Part shown: piece by piece, positions 63,644-64,000 of the stretch
Numbering within the stretch: the stretch's first letter is position 1
Layout: each line of letters opens with the position of its first letter
NCBI RefSeq assembly: GCF_018308945.1
Contig: NZ_CP070501.1
Location: 930,001 to 994,000, forward strand
DNA length: 64,000 bases
Direction: 5' to 3'
DNA from: Agrococcus sp. Marseille-Q4369
GTDB lineage: Bacteria > Actinomycetota > Actinomycetes > Actinomycetales > Microbacteriaceae
The notes under the pieces: generated by a model
Seen by the model: the letters and a program-made list of their open reading frames with translations, nothing else
Database searches by the model: none
What the model was told of the DNA's origin: nothing
Position numbers and translations under genes: made by a program

Positions 63644-64000
63644 TCACGGACCGGCGAGCGAGCTGCGGAAGACGTAGAGGTAGCCGACGATCTCTGCCGT
63701 GCCGGGCTGGTCGTCGACCGCTGCGGTCAGCGTCGTGCTCGTCACCGAGGCGAGGCGCGTGCCCATCTGCAGCTGCTGCATGAACTCGCCGAGTTCCGTC
63801 GTGCCACCGCTCGCCGAGATCGTGAAGGGCAGCGCCGCGAAGTTCTGGTCGTTGATGAGCGGGTTCGTGTGGGGCGTGGGTGCGCTCGGCTCGGAGGGTG
63901 CGGCTGCGGGATCCGCGGCCTGGTCGCTCGACCCGTCCGCTGGCTCAGCAGGCTCCGCCGGCGCCTCCTGCACGGGCGGCACGTAGGCGATGGCATCGCT
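63644..64000 (-). CDS. PilO-like pilus assembly protein, N-terminus outside the window
   Basis: The last 118 residues of a protein whose start lies beyond the window edge. A Pro/Ala/Ser-rich linker precedes TNPLINDQNFAALPFTISASGG, TTELGEFMQQLQMGTRLASV and a final strand GYLYVFRSS. The ferredoxin-like fold pattern and LQxGxRL motif resemble PilO of type IV pilus machinery in related bacteria. This is a similarity judged by eye, and the neighbouring pilM and pilN genes are not in view. Confidence 0.5.
   Translation of the reverse strand, partial: SDAIAYVPPVQEAPAEPAEPADGSSDQAADPAAAPSEPSAPTPHTNPLINDQNFAALPFTISASGGTTELGEFMQQLQMGTRLASVTSTTLTAAVDDQPGTAEIVGYLYVFRSSLAGP

Overview
The window is 64 kb of very GC-rich chromosome with dense, often overlapping genes. 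Gene families and order point to an actinobacterium of the Micrococcales, most probably Microbacteriaceae. The run argS-lysA-hom-thrC-thrB-rho-prfA-(insert)-prmC-sua5-wecA-atpI-atpBEFHAGDC matches the order known from Mycobacterium tuberculosis and other actinobacteria. Genus and species cannot be fixed from the sequence alone. Many genes here start 6-7 bases downstream of a TANNNT hexamer and look leaderless.

Layout: (1) 0-7.7 kb: end of an RNase H/NTF2-like fusion, M50 site-2 protease, small lysozyme-like membrane protein, GNAT, dxr, OsmC, gabT-ald. (2) 7.7-22.7 kb: one minus-strand, seven-gene operon of PP2C phosphatase, Ser/Thr kinase, a 1,896-residue Ig-like/FN3 surface protein, MoxR ATPase, DUF58, a TgpA-like transglutaminase whose catalytic Cys and His are missing, and an EccC-like FtsK/SpoIIIE ATPase. 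No WXG100 substrate or other type VII core gene is present. This is the strongest candidate for an incompletely described system. (3) 22.7-32.2 kb: SQR-like flavoprotein, DUF4192, a copper ATPase under a CsoR-type operator, a gamma-glutamyltransferase whose stop is out of frame, AKR, TfoX-like protein, RecQ. (4) 32.2-35.7 kb: a DUF222/HNH gene cut in two by an IS1182-type element (1,746 bp, 4-bp target duplication). Removing the element and one duplicate restores the reading frame exactly.

(5) 35.8-46.6 kb: complete F1Fo ATP synthase operon, preceded by sua5, wecA and an atpI-like gene, with yaaA coupled at its end; prmC lies upstream. (6) 46.6-51.3 kb: accessory insert between prmC and prfA: cysK-cysE, two inverted arrays of 20-bp repeats, a paired SMR transporter behind a guanidine-III riboswitch, and four small genes; rpmE, often found near here, is absent. 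(7) 51.3-62.1 kb: prfA, rho with a long disordered N/Q-rich N-terminus, thrB, thrC, hom, lysA, a methyladenine glycosylase, argS. (8) 62.1-64 kb: a lipoprotein, a REP-like hairpin, a transglutaminase with intact triad, and the 3' end of a PilO-like gene.

Most of the window is housekeeping: ATP synthesis, aspartate-family amino acids, translation termination, cysteine synthesis and isoprenoids. Accessory content is concentrated at 7.7-22.7 kb, 32-36 kb and 46.6-51.3 kb.
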